NCBI RefSeq assembly: GCF_030053115.1
Contig: NZ_CP125619.1
Location: forward strand, 249,001 to 313,000
Source of the DNA: Pseudomonas svalbardensis
GTDB taxonomy: Bacteria; Pseudomonadota; Gammaproteobacteria; Pseudomonadales; Pseudomonadaceae
Length of the DNA: 64,000 bases
Direction of reading: 5' to 3'
Shown: one piece after another, positions 28,353-37,067 of the stretch
Layout of the letters: each line of letters starts with the position of its first letter
How positions within the stretch are numbered: the stretch's first letter is position 1
Made by a program: the position numbers and the translations under genes
The notes under the pieces: model-generated
What the model saw: the letters and a program-made list of their open reading frames with translations, nothing else
Databases searched by the model: none
Told to the model about the DNA's origin: nothing

Positions 28353-29579
28353 ATGAGCCAGACACCGTTCAATATTCAGCGCGCCGCCGTCATTGGCGCC
28401 GGCACCATGGGCCGTGGCATTGTCATGTGCCTGGCCAACGCCGGCGTCCCGGTGCAGTGGGTCGATAACAATCCACAGATGCTTGAACAGGCGCTGGCTG
28501 CCGTGGCGGACACCTACGCCCACAACGTGCGTCAGGGACGGATCGATCAGGCCGAAGCGGACGCTCGCATAGCGCGGGTAACGGCGGCTGCTGACTACGC
28601 GGCGATCTGCGATGTCGATCTGGTGATCGAAGCGGTGTACGAAAACCTCGAGCTCAAGCAGAAAATCTTCTGTGAACTGGACGGTCTGCTCAAACCTGAA
28701 GCGATTTTGGCCAGCAATACCTCGGCGCTGGATATCGATGCCATCTCTGCGGCTACTCGCCGTCCGCAACAGGTCCTGGGCCTGCACTTCTTCAGCCCGG
28801 CGCACATCATGAAACTGCTGGAAATCGTTCGCGGTGCCCAGACTTTACCGGTGGTGCTTGAGGCTGCTCTGGCACTGGGCAAACGCATGGGCAAGGTTAG
28901 TGTGGTGTCGGGCAACTGCCATGGTTTCATCAGCAACCGCATGCTGCATCCGTATGTGCTCGAAGCGCGCAAGATGTTGCTCGAAGGCGCTTATCCCTAT
29001 CAGGTCGATGCGGCACTGCAAGGTTTTGGCTTCGCCATGGGGCCGTTCCGCATGTACGACGTGGTCGGCATCGATCTGGAGTGGCGCGCTCGGCAGTTGG
29101 CCGGTAAAGGGCAGGATGCGCCTGAGGTTCAGGTGGACAATCGTCTGTGCGAGTTGGGTCGTTTCGGTCAGAAGAGTGGCAATGGCTATTACCACTATGA
29201 GCCGGGCAGTCGCCAGGCTGAGCACGATGTTGAAGTCGATGCGCTGGTGCTGAAGGTCAGCGAAGGGTTGGGCTTCCAGCGTCGCGAGATCGGTCCTGAG
29301 GAGATTCTGGAGCGCTGCTTGCTGGCACTGGTGAACGAGGGGGCGAAGATTCTTCAGGAAGGGATTGCCGAATCGGCGCACGACATCGATCTGGTGTACC
29401 TCAATGGCTACGGCTTCCCGGCGGACAAGGGCGGGCCGATGGCTTGGGCGGACCAACAGGGGTTGGTGGATATTCATCAGCGATTGTTGCAGCTGGAAAC
29501 CAAGCAAGGTGATCAGTGGACACCGGCTCGATTGATCGGGGAGCTGGCGACAGTGGGTAAAGGGTTTGCGGATCGGTAG
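28353..29579 (+). CDS. 3-hydroxyacyl-CoA dehydrogenase
   Basis: This 408-residue NAD-dependent enzyme oxidises 3-hydroxyacyl-CoA to 3-ketoacyl-CoA. The Rossmann motif is AAVIGAGTMGRGIVMCLANA, the catalytic His lies in GLHFFSPAHIMKLLEIV, and two C-terminal helical domains follow (GNCHGFISNRMLHPYV; NEGAKILQEGIAESAHDIDL). It lacks the crotonase half of FadB, so it is a stand-alone dehydrogenase. I start at the ATG 28353 (MSQTPFNIQRAAV), 17 codons inside the longest frame. A hotdog thioesterase gene follows, suggesting one acyl-CoA pathway. Confidence 0.9.
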   Translation: MSQTPFNIQRAAVIGAGTMGRGIVMCLANAGVPVQWVDNNPQMLEQALAAVADTYAHNVRQGRIDQAEADARIARVTAAADYAAICDVDLVIEAVYENLELKQKIFCELDGLLKPEAILASNTSALDIDAISAATRRPQQVLGLHFFSPAHIMKLLEIVRGAQTLPVVLEAALALGKRMGKVSVVSGNCHGFISNRMLHPYVLEARKMLLEGAYPYQVDAALQGFGFAMGPFRMYDVVGIDLEWRARQLAGKGQDAPEVQVDNRLCELGRFGQKSGNGYYHYEPGSRQAEHDVEVDALVLKVSEGLGFQRREIGPEEILERCLLALVNEGAKILQEGIAESAHDIDLVYLNGYGFPADKGGPMAWADQQGLVDIHQRLLQLETKQGDQWTPARLIGELATVGKGFADR

Positions 29580-29592
29580 ACTCTACGGCGGG

Positions 29593-29632
29593 TGATCGTT
29601 CCCACGCTCTGCGTGGGAATGCAGCCCGATCA
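29593..29632. repeat. Short palindromic repeat, GATCGTTCCCACGC type
   Basis: GATCGTTCCCACGCTCTGCG, then TGGGAATGCAGCCCGATC, lies in the gap between the dehydrogenase and thioesterase genes, directly before the latter's ribosome-binding site. Confidence 0.7.
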
Positions 29633-29651
29633 TTCGAAACGGGAAGCACCC

Positions 29652-30071
29652 ATGAATCAACGCACCGACTATCTCCACTTCCAACCCATCACCACCCGTT
29701 GGCACGACAACGACGCCTATGGTCATGTCAACAACGTCACCTACTACAGCTTCTTCGACACGGCAGTGAACACTTACCTGATCGAAGCCGGCGGTCTGGA
29801 TATCCATGATGGCGAAGTAGTTGGCTTTGTGGTGAGTTCGGCCTGCGATTACTTCGCTTCCCTTGCCTTCCCTGACCGGATAGAAATCGGTTTGCGGGTG
29901 GGCAAGTTGGGCAACAGTTCGGTGCAATACGAGCTGGCGGTGTTCAAGGTCGGGGAAGACGAAGCCTGCGCGGCAGGGCGCTTTGTGCATGTGTTTGTGG
30001 ATCGGGCCTCTAATCAGCCGGTGGCGATTCCTGCCGGGTTGCGCGGGGCGCTGCAGCGGTTGGTGGTTTGA
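29652..30071 (+). CDS. 4HBT-type acyl-CoA thioesterase
   Basis: This 139-residue hotdog-fold protein carries the 4-hydroxybenzoyl-CoA thioesterase motif [20 protein letters not shown], where the Asp after N is the expected nucleophile or base. I use the ATG at 29652 ([19 protein letters not shown]); the upstream frame is repeat sequence. It probably hydrolyses an acyl-CoA formed by, or related to, the preceding dehydrogenase. A terminator follows after 5 bp. Confidence 0.88.
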   Translation: MNQRTDYLHFQPITTRWHDNDAYGHVNNVTYYSFFDTAVNTYLIEAGGLDIHDGEVVGFVVSSACDYFASLAFPDRIEIGLRVGKLGNSSVQYELAVFKVGEDEACAAGRFVHVFVDRASNQPVAIPAGLRGALQRLVV

Positions 30072-30076
30072 CAGGC

Positions 30077-30111
30077 AAAAAAAATCGCAGCCCTTGAGCT
30101 GCGATTTTTTT
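30077..30111 (+). terminator. Intrinsic terminator after the thioesterase gene
   Basis: AAAATCGCAG, CCCTTGAG, CTGCGATTTTTTT forms a strong hairpin with T-tract. The A-run on the other side makes it usable from the minus strand, where the glycine-rich protein gene ends at 30142. Confidence 0.92.
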
Positions 30112-30141
30112 GATCTACCGGTAAACGAGGCGATTCAAGCC

Positions 30142-30627
30142 TCAGTCGTCATGGCGATGTTTATGCTTGCGATGGCCGTAGGCATGGCCGCGACCCCGAT
30201 GTCCGTCACGGTAGTAGCGACGATCATCATGACCACGACGATAGGAGCGACGATCATCATCGTCATCGCTCTTGTTGCCCATGTAGTTACCCAGCGCGCC
30301 ACCGGCACCGCCGCCTGCTGCGGAGCCGATCAGGCTGCCGGTGGTGCCGCCCATGCTGCGACCGACCACGTTACCGCCTGCTGCGCCCAACGCACCGCCA
30401 ATGGCGGCTTCGCCACGGCTGCGTTTGTCTGCGCCAACAGCACTACCACCCGCGCCGCCCAGGGCCGCGCCAATGGTGGAACCTGTATTGCCGCCTAATG
30501 ACTGACCGACGACCGAGCCCAGAACCCCGCCCAATGCGCCGCCCACACCTGCTTCGGTGGTGCCGCCGGCAGAAGCGAAGCCACTGACCAGGCCAAGGGA
30601 CAACAAGAGAATCGAGGAGAACTTCAT
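30142..30627 (-). CDS. Glycine-zipper exported protein with a His/Arg/Asp-rich tail
   Basis: This 161-residue protein has a signal peptide (KFSSILLLSLGLVSGFASAG, cleavage after ASA). Residues ~24-118 are Gly/Ala-rich glycine-zipper repeats (GGALGGVLGSVVGQSLGG and similar). From about residue 119 the tail is DDDDDRRSYRRGHDDRRYYR, then RDGHRGRGHAYGHRKHKHRH. The zipper suggests membrane association or oligomerisation, and the tail could bind metal or polyanions. It is not a lipoprotein, since no lipobox Cys is seen. Function is unknown. Confidence 0.8.
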   Translation of the reverse strand: MKFSSILLLSLGLVSGFASAGGTTEAGVGGALGGVLGSVVGQSLGGNTGSTIGAALGGAGGSAVGADKRSRGEAAIGGALGAAGGNVVGRSMGGTTGSLIGSAAGGGAGGALGNYMGNKSDDDDDRRSYRRGHDDRRYYRDGHRGRGHAYGHRKHKHRHDD

Positions 30628-30784
30628 AGAGGAACCTCAAGGGGATGACGGCGCGATCCTGAGGCTGTGTCATGGTCGTGACAATCGAAATCCGACGAGT
30701 AACACGACTTGAGCACATTTCTATAAGTTACTGTTTTTTAGCCGGAACTTAAGTGTTTTTCGCCGGTCTTTAGCTACTTCGGAT

Positions 30785-30815
30785 AGGCCGTTTTCATGCA
30801 AAACGGCCTTTTTTG
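30785..30815. terminator. Terminator-like hairpin
   Basis: AGGCCGTTTT, CATGC, AAAACGGCCTTTTTT is a strong stem with a plus-strand T-tract. The only gene ends nearby are on the minus strand (oxidoreductase stop at 30885), for which the T-tract is weak; it may still act in either direction. Confidence 0.6.
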
Positions 30816-30884
30816 TGGGCGTTTGGAAAGTGATTGATCCGGAAGATTCGCTGAATATGCTTCCGTCATCGTCGGATCGCCGCG

Positions 30885-33233
30885 TTAAGCCGACTTCGCC
30901 AAAATCAACCCGGTTTCACTCGCCGCTTCCAACCGGATCGCCACAAATTTCGATGTCGGCGTATGGCTGCCATCCCCGATGCTTTCCAGCGGCACCAGCG
31001 GGTTCACTTCCGGGTAGTAAGCCGCCGCTTGCCCGGCAGGAATATCAAACGCAAGCAGCGTGAAGCCCTTCACCCGACGCTCACGACCATCATCCCAGAT
31101 CGAAACGATGTCAGCCTTCTGCCCCGGCTTGAACCCCAGGCGAATGATGTCGGCTTCGTTGACGAACAACACATCACGCTGACCTTTCACGCCGCGATAG
31201 CGGTCATCAAGCCCATAAATCGTGGTGTTGTACTGATCGTGAGAGCGCATCGACTGCATGATAAGGTCCGGCAATACGCCGGTGGCGCGAGTGCGTTCGT
31301 GCACCAGATCTTTAGGCAGGATGTTCGGACGGAAATTAGCGCGCCCCGACGCAGTATTCCAGCGGCGAGCACCGGCGCTGTTGCCGAGGTAGAACCCGCC
31401 CGGGTTCTGGATCTTCTCGTTGAAGTCCTTGAAACCCGCAATGGTGTCGGCGATCAGGTCACGGATGCGCCGGTAATCGGCCACCAGCCAGTTCCAGTCC
31501 ACCGGTTTGCTGCCCAGGGTCGCGGCGGCGATGCCGGCAATGATCGACGGCTCAGAGCGCATCTGGTTCGACAGCGGCTGCAACTGGCCGTTGGAGGCGT
31601 GAACCATGCTGAACGAGTCTTCGACGGTCACCGCCTGCGGGCCTTCGGTCTGGATGTCGATGTCGGTGCGGCCCAGGCACGGCAGGATCAACGCGTCTTT
31701 ACCGTGCGCCAAATGGCTGCGGTTGAGCTTGGTGCTGATTTGCACGGTCAGGTCGCAGTTGCTCAGGGCCTGGAAGGTCCGTGAGCTGTCCGGGGTGGCT
31801 TGGGCGAAGTTGCCGCCCAGCCCGATAAAGACTTTCGCGCGGCCGTCGGCCATGGCATGGATCGCCTCGACCACGTTGTGACCGTTTTCACGCGGCACCT
31901 TGAACTTGAAGCGACGCTCCAGGGAATCGAGGAACGCCACGGGCGGACGCTCGTTGATGCCCATGGTCCGGTCACCCTGCACGTTACTGTGGCCGCGCAC
32001 CGGGCACAGACCGGCGCCGGGCCGGCCGATGTTGCCGCGCAGCAACATCAGGTTGGCGATTTCCTGAATGGTCGCCACCGAATGGCGATGCTGTGTGATG
32101 CCCATCGCCCAGCACATGATCACGTTCTTGCCTTTGGCGTACATCCGCGCCGCTTGCTCGATTTCAACCAGCGTCAGTCCGGATTGTTCGACGATCTGCT
32201 CCCACGAGGTGTCGTCGACGATGCCCAGGTATTCCAGCACGTTGACACTGTGTTCATTGAGGAAGTCGTGGTCGAATACGGCAGGCTCACCCGCCTTCTG
32301 TGCGTCACGCTCCCACTGCAGCAGGAACTTGGCCATGCCGCGCATGATCGCCATGTCGCCGCCCAATGCCGGACGGAAATACGCGGTGTTGGTCGGCTTG
32401 TCGCCGTTGGTGAGCATTTCGATCGGGTGTTGCGGGTGCTGGAAGCGTTCCAGGCCGCGCTCCTTCAACGGGTTGATGCAGACCACCTGAGCGCCGCGTT
32501 TCACCGCTTCGCGCAACGGTTCGAGCATCCGTGGGTGGTTGGTGCCAGGGTTCTGACCCCAGACAAAAATCGCGTCGGCGTGTTCGAAGTCGTCGAAGGT
32601 GACGGTGCCTTTGCCGACGCCGACACTTTGCGCCATGGCCACACCGCTGGCCTCGTGGCACATGTTCGAGCAATCGGGGAAGTTATTGGTGCCGTAGGCA
32701 CGCACGAACAATTGATACAGGTACGCCGCTTCGTTGCTGGCGCGGCCCGAGGTGTAGAACTCGGCCTGATCCGGGCTCGACAGGCCTTGCAGGTGTTTGC
32801 CGATCAAGGCGAAAGCCGCTTCCCAGCTGATCGGTTTGTAGCGATCGGTCTCGGCGTCGTAGCTCATTGGCTCGGTCAGACGGCCCTGATATTCGAGCCA
32901 GTAGTCGCTCTGTTCCAGCAACGAACTGACACTGTGTTTGGCAAAGAACGCACCGTCGACACGGCGTTTGGTCGCTTCCCAGTTCACCGCTTTGGCGCCG
33001 TTCTCGCAGAACGCCACCATGCCGGCTTCATTGGAATCGCCCCAGGCGCAACCGGGGCAGTCGAACCCGCCGTTCTTGTTGGTTTTGAGCATCATGCGCA
33101 GGTTTTTCAGCGCGTTGTCGCTGGTTAACCAGGCCCGGGCAACGCTGGCTAGCGCGCCCCAGCCACCGGCTGGGCCTTTGTAGGGCTTGTAGCGGGGGAC
33201 GGGTTTCTGGTCGGCTTGACGATGTTGACTCAC
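30885..33233 (-). CDS. FdhF/YdeP-family molybdopterin oxidoreductase
   Basis: This 782-residue molybdopterin (bis-MGD) enzyme resembles E. coli YdeP and formate dehydrogenase alpha chains. The N-terminus has CPGCAWGDS, then the molybdopterin domain (ISWEAAFALIGKHL, YTSGRASNEAAYLYQLFVRA, NPGTNHPRMLEPL) and a C-terminal molydopterin dinucleotide-binding domain (RSHDQYNTTIYGLDDRYRGV). The GTG at 33231-33233 is chosen: it overlaps the fdhD stop (GTGA). A frame open 157 codons further upstream is fdhD antiframe. The substrate of YdeP-like enzymes is uncertain. Confidence 0.87.
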   Translation of the reverse strand: MSQHRQADQKPVPRYKPYKGPAGGWGALASVARAWLTSDNALKNLRMMLKTNKNGGFDCPGCAWGDSNEAGMVAFCENGAKAVNWEATKRRVDGAFFAKHSVSSLLEQSDYWLEYQGRLTEPMSYDAETDRYKPISWEAAFALIGKHLQGLSSPDQAEFYTSGRASNEAAYLYQLFVRAYGTNNFPDCSNMCHEASGVAMAQSVGVGKGTVTFDDFEHADAIFVWGQNPGTNHPRMLEPLREAVKRGAQVVCINPLKERGLERFQHPQHPIEMLTNGDKPTNTAYFRPALGGDMAIMRGMAKFLLQWERDAQKAGEPAVFDHDFLNEHSVNVLEYLGIVDDTSWEQIVEQSGLTLVEIEQAARMYAKGKNVIMCWAMGITQHRHSVATIQEIANLMLLRGNIGRPGAGLCPVRGHSNVQGDRTMGINERPPVAFLDSLERRFKFKVPRENGHNVVEAIHAMADGRAKVFIGLGGNFAQATPDSSRTFQALSNCDLTVQISTKLNRSHLAHGKDALILPCLGRTDIDIQTEGPQAVTVEDSFSMVHASNGQLQPLSNQMRSEPSIIAGIAAATLGSKPVDWNWLVADYRRIRDLIADTIAGFKDFNEKIQNPGGFYLGNSAGARRWNTASGRANFRPNILPKDLVHERTRATGVLPDLIMQSMRSHDQYNTTIYGLDDRYRGVKGQRDVLFVNEADIIRLGFKPGQKADIVSIWDDGRERRVKGFTLLAFDIPAGQAAAYYPEVNPLVPLESIGDGSHTPTSKFVAIRLEAASETGLILAKSA

Positions 33234-34069
33234 GCTTGGTTCTCCGTCGCAGGGCTGTAGACCCGCGGCGCACTTTGCTGCGGCAGGTGGATGAGATTGA
33301 GGTTGTGGCGACGGGCCCATTGCACGGCGAGGCCCGTGGGCGACGACAGGCTGACCAGGGTCTGGATACCTGCGCGCAACACTTTCTGGATCAATTCGAG
33401 GCTGCAACGGCTGGTGACAATCGCCAGCCCACCGGTGGTCGGGATCTTCTGACGGATCAGTCCGCCAATCAGTTTGTCGAGGGCATTGTGTCGGCCGATG
33501 TCTTCGCGGCCCAGTAGCAATTGGCCCTGACTGTTCATAAACACGGCGGCGTGCACCGCGCCGGAGTACTGGCCAAGAGGCTGGAACGCACCGATGCGCT
33601 GACGCAAACCATCGAGCCATTCGGCGGGGGGCAAGGGTGCGCCGGGCAACACCTTGAGGTCTGGCAATGCCTGTTCCACCGCTTCCACACCGCAGAGCCC
33701 GCAACCGCTGGTGCCAGCCATTTGCCGGCGCTGTTGCTTGAGGTTCCAGAAGGCGCGGTTGGCGATGGTTACTTGCGCGTATTGCGCTGAACCCGAGCCG
33801 CTGAGTTGCAGGTCATAAATGTCGGAAGCGTCTTCGATGATGCCGCTGCCGAGGCTGAAGCCGACGATGAAGTCTTCAAGATCGGTCGGTGTCACCAACA
33901 TGACCGCCTGGCTGATGCCGTTGTAAGCAATCGCCAACGCGACTTCTTCGGCCAGCGCGGTGCTGGCCGATTCGGTGTCTTGAAGGTCGCAGTAACTGTA
34001 CGTCTGGCTTGCGGCGGGCGCTGGCGTTTCGAGGGCTGGCGCCGCGCAGACAGGGTGCTTGGCGTTCAT
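33230..34069 (-). CDS. fdhD: Formate dehydrogenase sulfurtransferase FdhD
   Basis: This 279-residue protein carries sulfur from a cysteine desulfurase to the molybdenum cofactor of formate dehydrogenases. The essential CxxC loop is GTSGCGLCGVEAVEQ, and the fold signatures FIVGFSLGSGII and REDIGRHNALDKLIGGLI are intact. It overlaps the downstream oxidoreductase gene by 4 bp, so it probably matures that enzyme's cofactor. Confidence 0.92.
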   Translation of the reverse strand: MNAKHPVCAAPALETPAPAASQTYSYCDLQDTESASTALAEEVALAIAYNGISQAVMLVTPTDLEDFIVGFSLGSGIIEDASDIYDLQLSGSGSAQYAQVTIANRAFWNLKQQRRQMAGTSGCGLCGVEAVEQALPDLKVLPGAPLPPAEWLDGLRQRIGAFQPLGQYSGAVHAAVFMNSQGQLLLGREDIGRHNALDKLIGGLIRQKIPTTGGLAIVTSRCSLELIQKVLRAGIQTLVSLSSPTGLAVQWARRHNLNLIHLPQQSAPRVYSPATENQA

Positions 34070-34163
34070 GAGGTATCACCGACGGTTTAGGCTGCTTTAA
34101 GCCTAGGCGCGTCAACTTGTCGCGTCTAATCGCTAATACTGATCTACCGATAGATGACGTCGA

Positions 34164-35051
34164 TCAAGAGCTCGGCAGCGATTGCTGAAGAATCGCGAAA
34201 CAGGCTTCCGCGAGCGCCGAACGCGGGGCGCTGCGACGCATGATCAGCCCCAGCCGGGCGAGGGTTTGAGCATTTTCTATGGGGTGCAGGCGCAAATGAT
34301 CGGTGAGTTTTTCCAGGCCTCCATCCAGTGGCATCACGGCGCAGCAGAATCCGCCGTGCACTGCTTGTAACAATTGGTGGACGGCATCGGTCTGCAACAA
34401 GGGTTGTGGGGTGAGGCCGCGGCTGTGGAAGTTGTGGTCGATGGACTGCCGAAAATGCATGCCGCTGGTGAGCATGCCCAGCGGCAGTTCGATCAGCGAC
34501 TCCCAGCTCAGCGGCGCCTCGCCGAAACTGAAGAAGCGCTGATCGTAGAGCAGGCCCATGCGGGTTTCGCTGAACGCCAGGGAATCGAAGCGTTCGCCGT
34601 CCAGTCGCTCCAGGTACGAAACGCCGAGGTCCAGGCGATTGTTTGCCAGTTGTTCGAGGATTTGTTCAGAACTCAGGGCCGAAAGTTCGAAGCGCAGGTT
34701 CGGGTGTTCGGCGTGCAAGCGTTGCATCAGCGGCAGCGGATCGAAGCTCGACAGCGGCACCACGCCCAGACGCAACGTACCGACCAGATTGCCGCGACAG
34801 GCAGCTGCCTCGGCCTGCAAACCGTCGTAGGCCGCCAGCACGGTGCGCGCCCACGCCAACACCCGTTCACCCGGCGCGGTGAACCCTTCGAAGCGCTGAC
34901 CGCGATTGACCAGCGGTAACTCGAGTTCTTCTTCGAGGCTGCGTAGGCGCATGGACAGGGTCGGCTGGGTGATGTGACAACGCGCAGCGGCCTGGCCGAA
35001 ATGCCGGGTTTCGTCGAGGGCGATGAGGAATTTCAGTTGCTTGATGTCCAT
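34164..35051 (-). CDS. LysR-family transcriptional regulator
   Basis: This 295-residue regulator has an N-terminal winged HTH (LIALDETRHFGQAAARCHIT and QPTLSMRLRSLEEELELPLV) and a C-terminal periplasmic-binding-like effector domain. It precedes fdhD and the YdeP-like gene in the same direction with a 94-bp gap, so it may control them or itself. The effector is unknown. A single Cys pair near GGFCCAVMP sits in the effector domain, although it is not the OxyR arrangement. Confidence 0.88.
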   Translation of the reverse strand: MDIKQLKFLIALDETRHFGQAAARCHITQPTLSMRLRSLEEELELPLVNRGQRFEGFTAPGERVLAWARTVLAAYDGLQAEAAACRGNLVGTLRLGVVPLSSFDPLPLMQRLHAEHPNLRFELSALSSEQILEQLANNRLDLGVSYLERLDGERFDSLAFSETRMGLLYDQRFFSFGEAPLSWESLIELPLGMLTSGMHFRQSIDHNFHSRGLTPQPLLQTDAVHQLLQAVHGGFCCAVMPLDGGLEKLTDHLRLHPIENAQTLARLGLIMRRSAPRSALAEACFAILQQSLPSS

Positions 35052-35187
35052 CTTCGCTCCAGGGCGCGGGAAGGTTCGGATTCTAGCGCTTGGGGGGAAG
35101 CGGCGTCATTGGTCGGGTTGGAACCGCAAGTGACAGCCTTGGTCTAGGCTTTGGCGTCTGGAACCCAAAACCCAAGGAGAGCGCACC

Positions 35188-35628
35188 ATGAGTATTTTTA
35201 GCTTTGTGAAAGAAGCAGGCGAAAAACTTATCGATCTGCTGACGCCAGGCAACGCCAATGCCAGCGAGCAGTTGAAGGAACACATCAGTAAGGTCGGCCT
35301 GGGTAACCCGAATGTGCAGGCGACGGTGGAGGGCGACAAGGTCATCGTGACCGGCGAAGTTGGCAGTCAGGAAGAGAAGGAAAAAATCCTGCTGGCGGTG
35401 GGCAATATTGCCGGTGTCGGTAGCGTGGATGACCAGATCACCGTAACGGGCCCGGTTGCTCAGGCAGCGCGGTTTGTCACCGTTAAAAAGGGCGACACCC
35501 TCAGCGCGATTGCCAAGGCTGAGTACGGCGACGCCAACAAGTACAACAAAATCTTCGAGGCCAACAAGCCGATGCTGTCTCACCCGGACAAGATCTATCC
35601 GGGGCAGTCGTTGCGGATTCCTGAGTAA
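35188..35628 (+). CDS. kbp: BON and LysM protein, Kbp/YgaU type
   Basis: This 146-residue protein has an N-terminal BON domain ([20 protein letters not shown]) and a C-terminal LysM domain ([20 protein letters not shown] through [11 protein letters not shown]). The architecture and length match E. coli Kbp, a cytoplasmic K+-binding protein. It has no signal peptide, consistent with Kbp. AAGGAG lies at the usual distance before the ATG. Confidence 0.9.
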   Translation: MSIFSFVKEAGEKLIDLLTPGNANASEQLKEHISKVGLGNPNVQATVEGDKVIVTGEVGSQEEKEKILLAVGNIAGVGSVDDQITVTGPVAQAARFVTVKKGDTLSAIAKAEYGDANKYNKIFEANKPMLSHPDKIYPGQSLRIPE

Positions 35629-35636
35629 CCCTTAAG

Positions 35637-35737
35637 ACCGCTTTCGCGAGCAGGCTCGCTCCCACATTGACCTTCAGTGAACACATCATTTGTGTACGAC
35701 GCAGATCCGTGTGGGAGCGAGCCTGCTCGCGAAGCAG
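35637..35737. repeat. Inverted REP pair
   Basis: GCTTTCGCGAGCAGGCTCGC on the left and TGTGGGAGCGAGCCTGCTCG on the right, about 45 bases apart, fill the gap between the convergent kbp and yrfG genes. Confidence 0.9.
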
Positions 35738-35748
35738 GCGCTAAGGTC

Positions 35749-36411
35749 TCAAAGGCCGGCAATCAACTCCCGATAATCCCCCACCGCCGCAAACTCGGCC
35801 GTGTCCTTCGGCCCTTTACGGCTGTCCGGCTCACTCACGGCCAACAGATGCGCCACCCCAAAATTCCGCGCGCTGCGCAGGATCGGCAACGTGTCGTCGA
35901 TAAACAGACTGCGCGCCGGATCAAAGCCGATGTCCGCCTGCAAGGCATCCCAAAACTGCGGGTTTTCCTTGGCGAAACCGTAATCATGCGAGCTGATCAA
36001 CCGCTCGAAGTACGGCGCCAGTTCGATTCTTTCCAGTTTCAATGACAGCGAATCGCGGTGCGCATTGGTGATCAGCACCACGCGCTTGCCGGCCTGTTTG
36101 ATGGCGGCCAGAAAGGTGTCCGCATCCGGTCGCAAGGCGATCAGGTGTGCGGTTTCCAGTTTCAGTTCGCGCACCGGCAGTTTGAGCTCGGCGCTCCAGA
36201 AATCCAGGCAATACCACTGCAACTGGCCGGCGTTGCGTTCGAACAACGGCTGCAATTCCATCTCGGCCATGGCCCGACTCACCCCGTGCAACTCGGCGTA
36301 ACGCTGGGGCAGGTGCTCCATCCAGAAATGGTTGTCGTAGTGCAGGTCCAGCAGCGTGCCGTCCATATCCAGCAGAACGGTATCGATGTCGCGCCAGGGC
36401 AGCAGGGACAT
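35749..36411 (-). CDS. yrfG: GMP/IMP nucleotidase YrfG (HAD family)
   Basis: This 220-residue haloacid dehalogenase-type phosphatase has motif I LLDMDGTLLDLHYDNHFW, motif II VVLITNAHRD, and motif IV FIDDTLPILRSARNFGV. YrfG dephosphorylates purine nucleoside monophosphates. The start is the ATG at 36409-36411 (MSLLPWRDIDTVLLDMDG), 14 codons inside the longest frame, matching the family N-terminus. It is divergent from nudE-cysQ, a common pairing. Confidence 0.9.
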   Translation of the reverse strand: MSLLPWRDIDTVLLDMDGTLLDLHYDNHFWMEHLPQRYAELHGVSRAMAEMELQPLFERNAGQLQWYCLDFWSAELKLPVRELKLETAHLIALRPDADTFLAAIKQAGKRVVLITNAHRDSLSLKLERIELAPYFERLISSHDYGFAKENPQFWDALQADIGFDPARSLFIDDTLPILRSARNFGVAHLLAVSEPDSRKGPKDTAEFAAVGDYRELIAGL

Positions 36412-36500
36412 AAAAACTTCTCCAGCGGTAAAAAAGATATCCGACGTAAACAATCAGGATAGGCCGGGTATAGTAACGCGCTATCGCCAAGGAGCCGCTC

Positions 36501-37067
36501 ATGCGCCAGAAACCCACCATCCTCGCCCGCGAGATCGTCGCCACCAGCCGTTTGTTCTGCGTCGAAGAGCTGAAGTTGCGCTTTTCCAATGGCGTGGAGC
36601 GCACGTATGAGCGACTGGTGGGCAAGGGCGCCGGTTATGGCGCGGTGATGATTGTGGCGATGCTGGATGCGGACCACGCGGTGCTGGTTGAAGAGTATTG
36701 CGGCGGCACCGATGAATACGAGCTGTCCTTGCCTAAAGGCTTGATCGAGCCGGGCGAGGACGTGCTGGCGGCGGCCGAGCGGGAGCTCAAGGAAGAGGCC
36801 GGGTACGGCGCCCGGCAACTGGAGCATCTGACTGAGTTGTCATTGTCACCCGGTTACATGAGCCAGAAGATCCAGGTGGTGTTGGCCACTGATCTGTACG
36901 AAGAAAGCCTTGAAGGCGATGAGCCTGAGCCGATGGGCGTGGACAAAATCAACCTGCGTGAATTGTCGGCCCTGGCCCAGAACCCGCGATTCACTGAGGG
37001 CCGTGCATTGGCAGCACTGTATCTGGCCCGTGATCTACTGACTCAGCGTGGAGTGTTCCAGCCATGA
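36501..37067 (+). CDS. nudE: ADP compounds hydrolase NudE
   Basis: This 188-residue Nudix hydrolase cleaves ADP-ribose, Ap3A and NADH. The Nudix box GLIEPGEDVLAAAERELKEE followed by AGYG satisfies the consensus GX5EX7REUXEEXGU. An AAGGAG site lies before the ATG. The stop overlaps cysQ by 4 bp (ATGA). Confidence 0.93.
   Translation: MRQKPTILAREIVATSRLFCVEELKLRFSNGVERTYERLVGKGAGYGAVMIVAMLDADHAVLVEEYCGGTDEYELSLPKGLIEPGEDVLAAAERELKEEAGYGARQLEHLTELSLSPGYMSQKIQVVLATDLYEESLEGDEPEPMGVDKINLRELSALAQNPRFTEGRALAALYLARDLLTQRGVFQP

Noticed and set aside
33234..33704. 157 extra N-terminal codons for the YdeP-like oxidoreductase
   Set aside because: This stretch lies inside fdhD in another frame and translates to Arg-rich sequence; the GTG at 33231-33233 overlapping the fdhD stop gives the family N-terminus.
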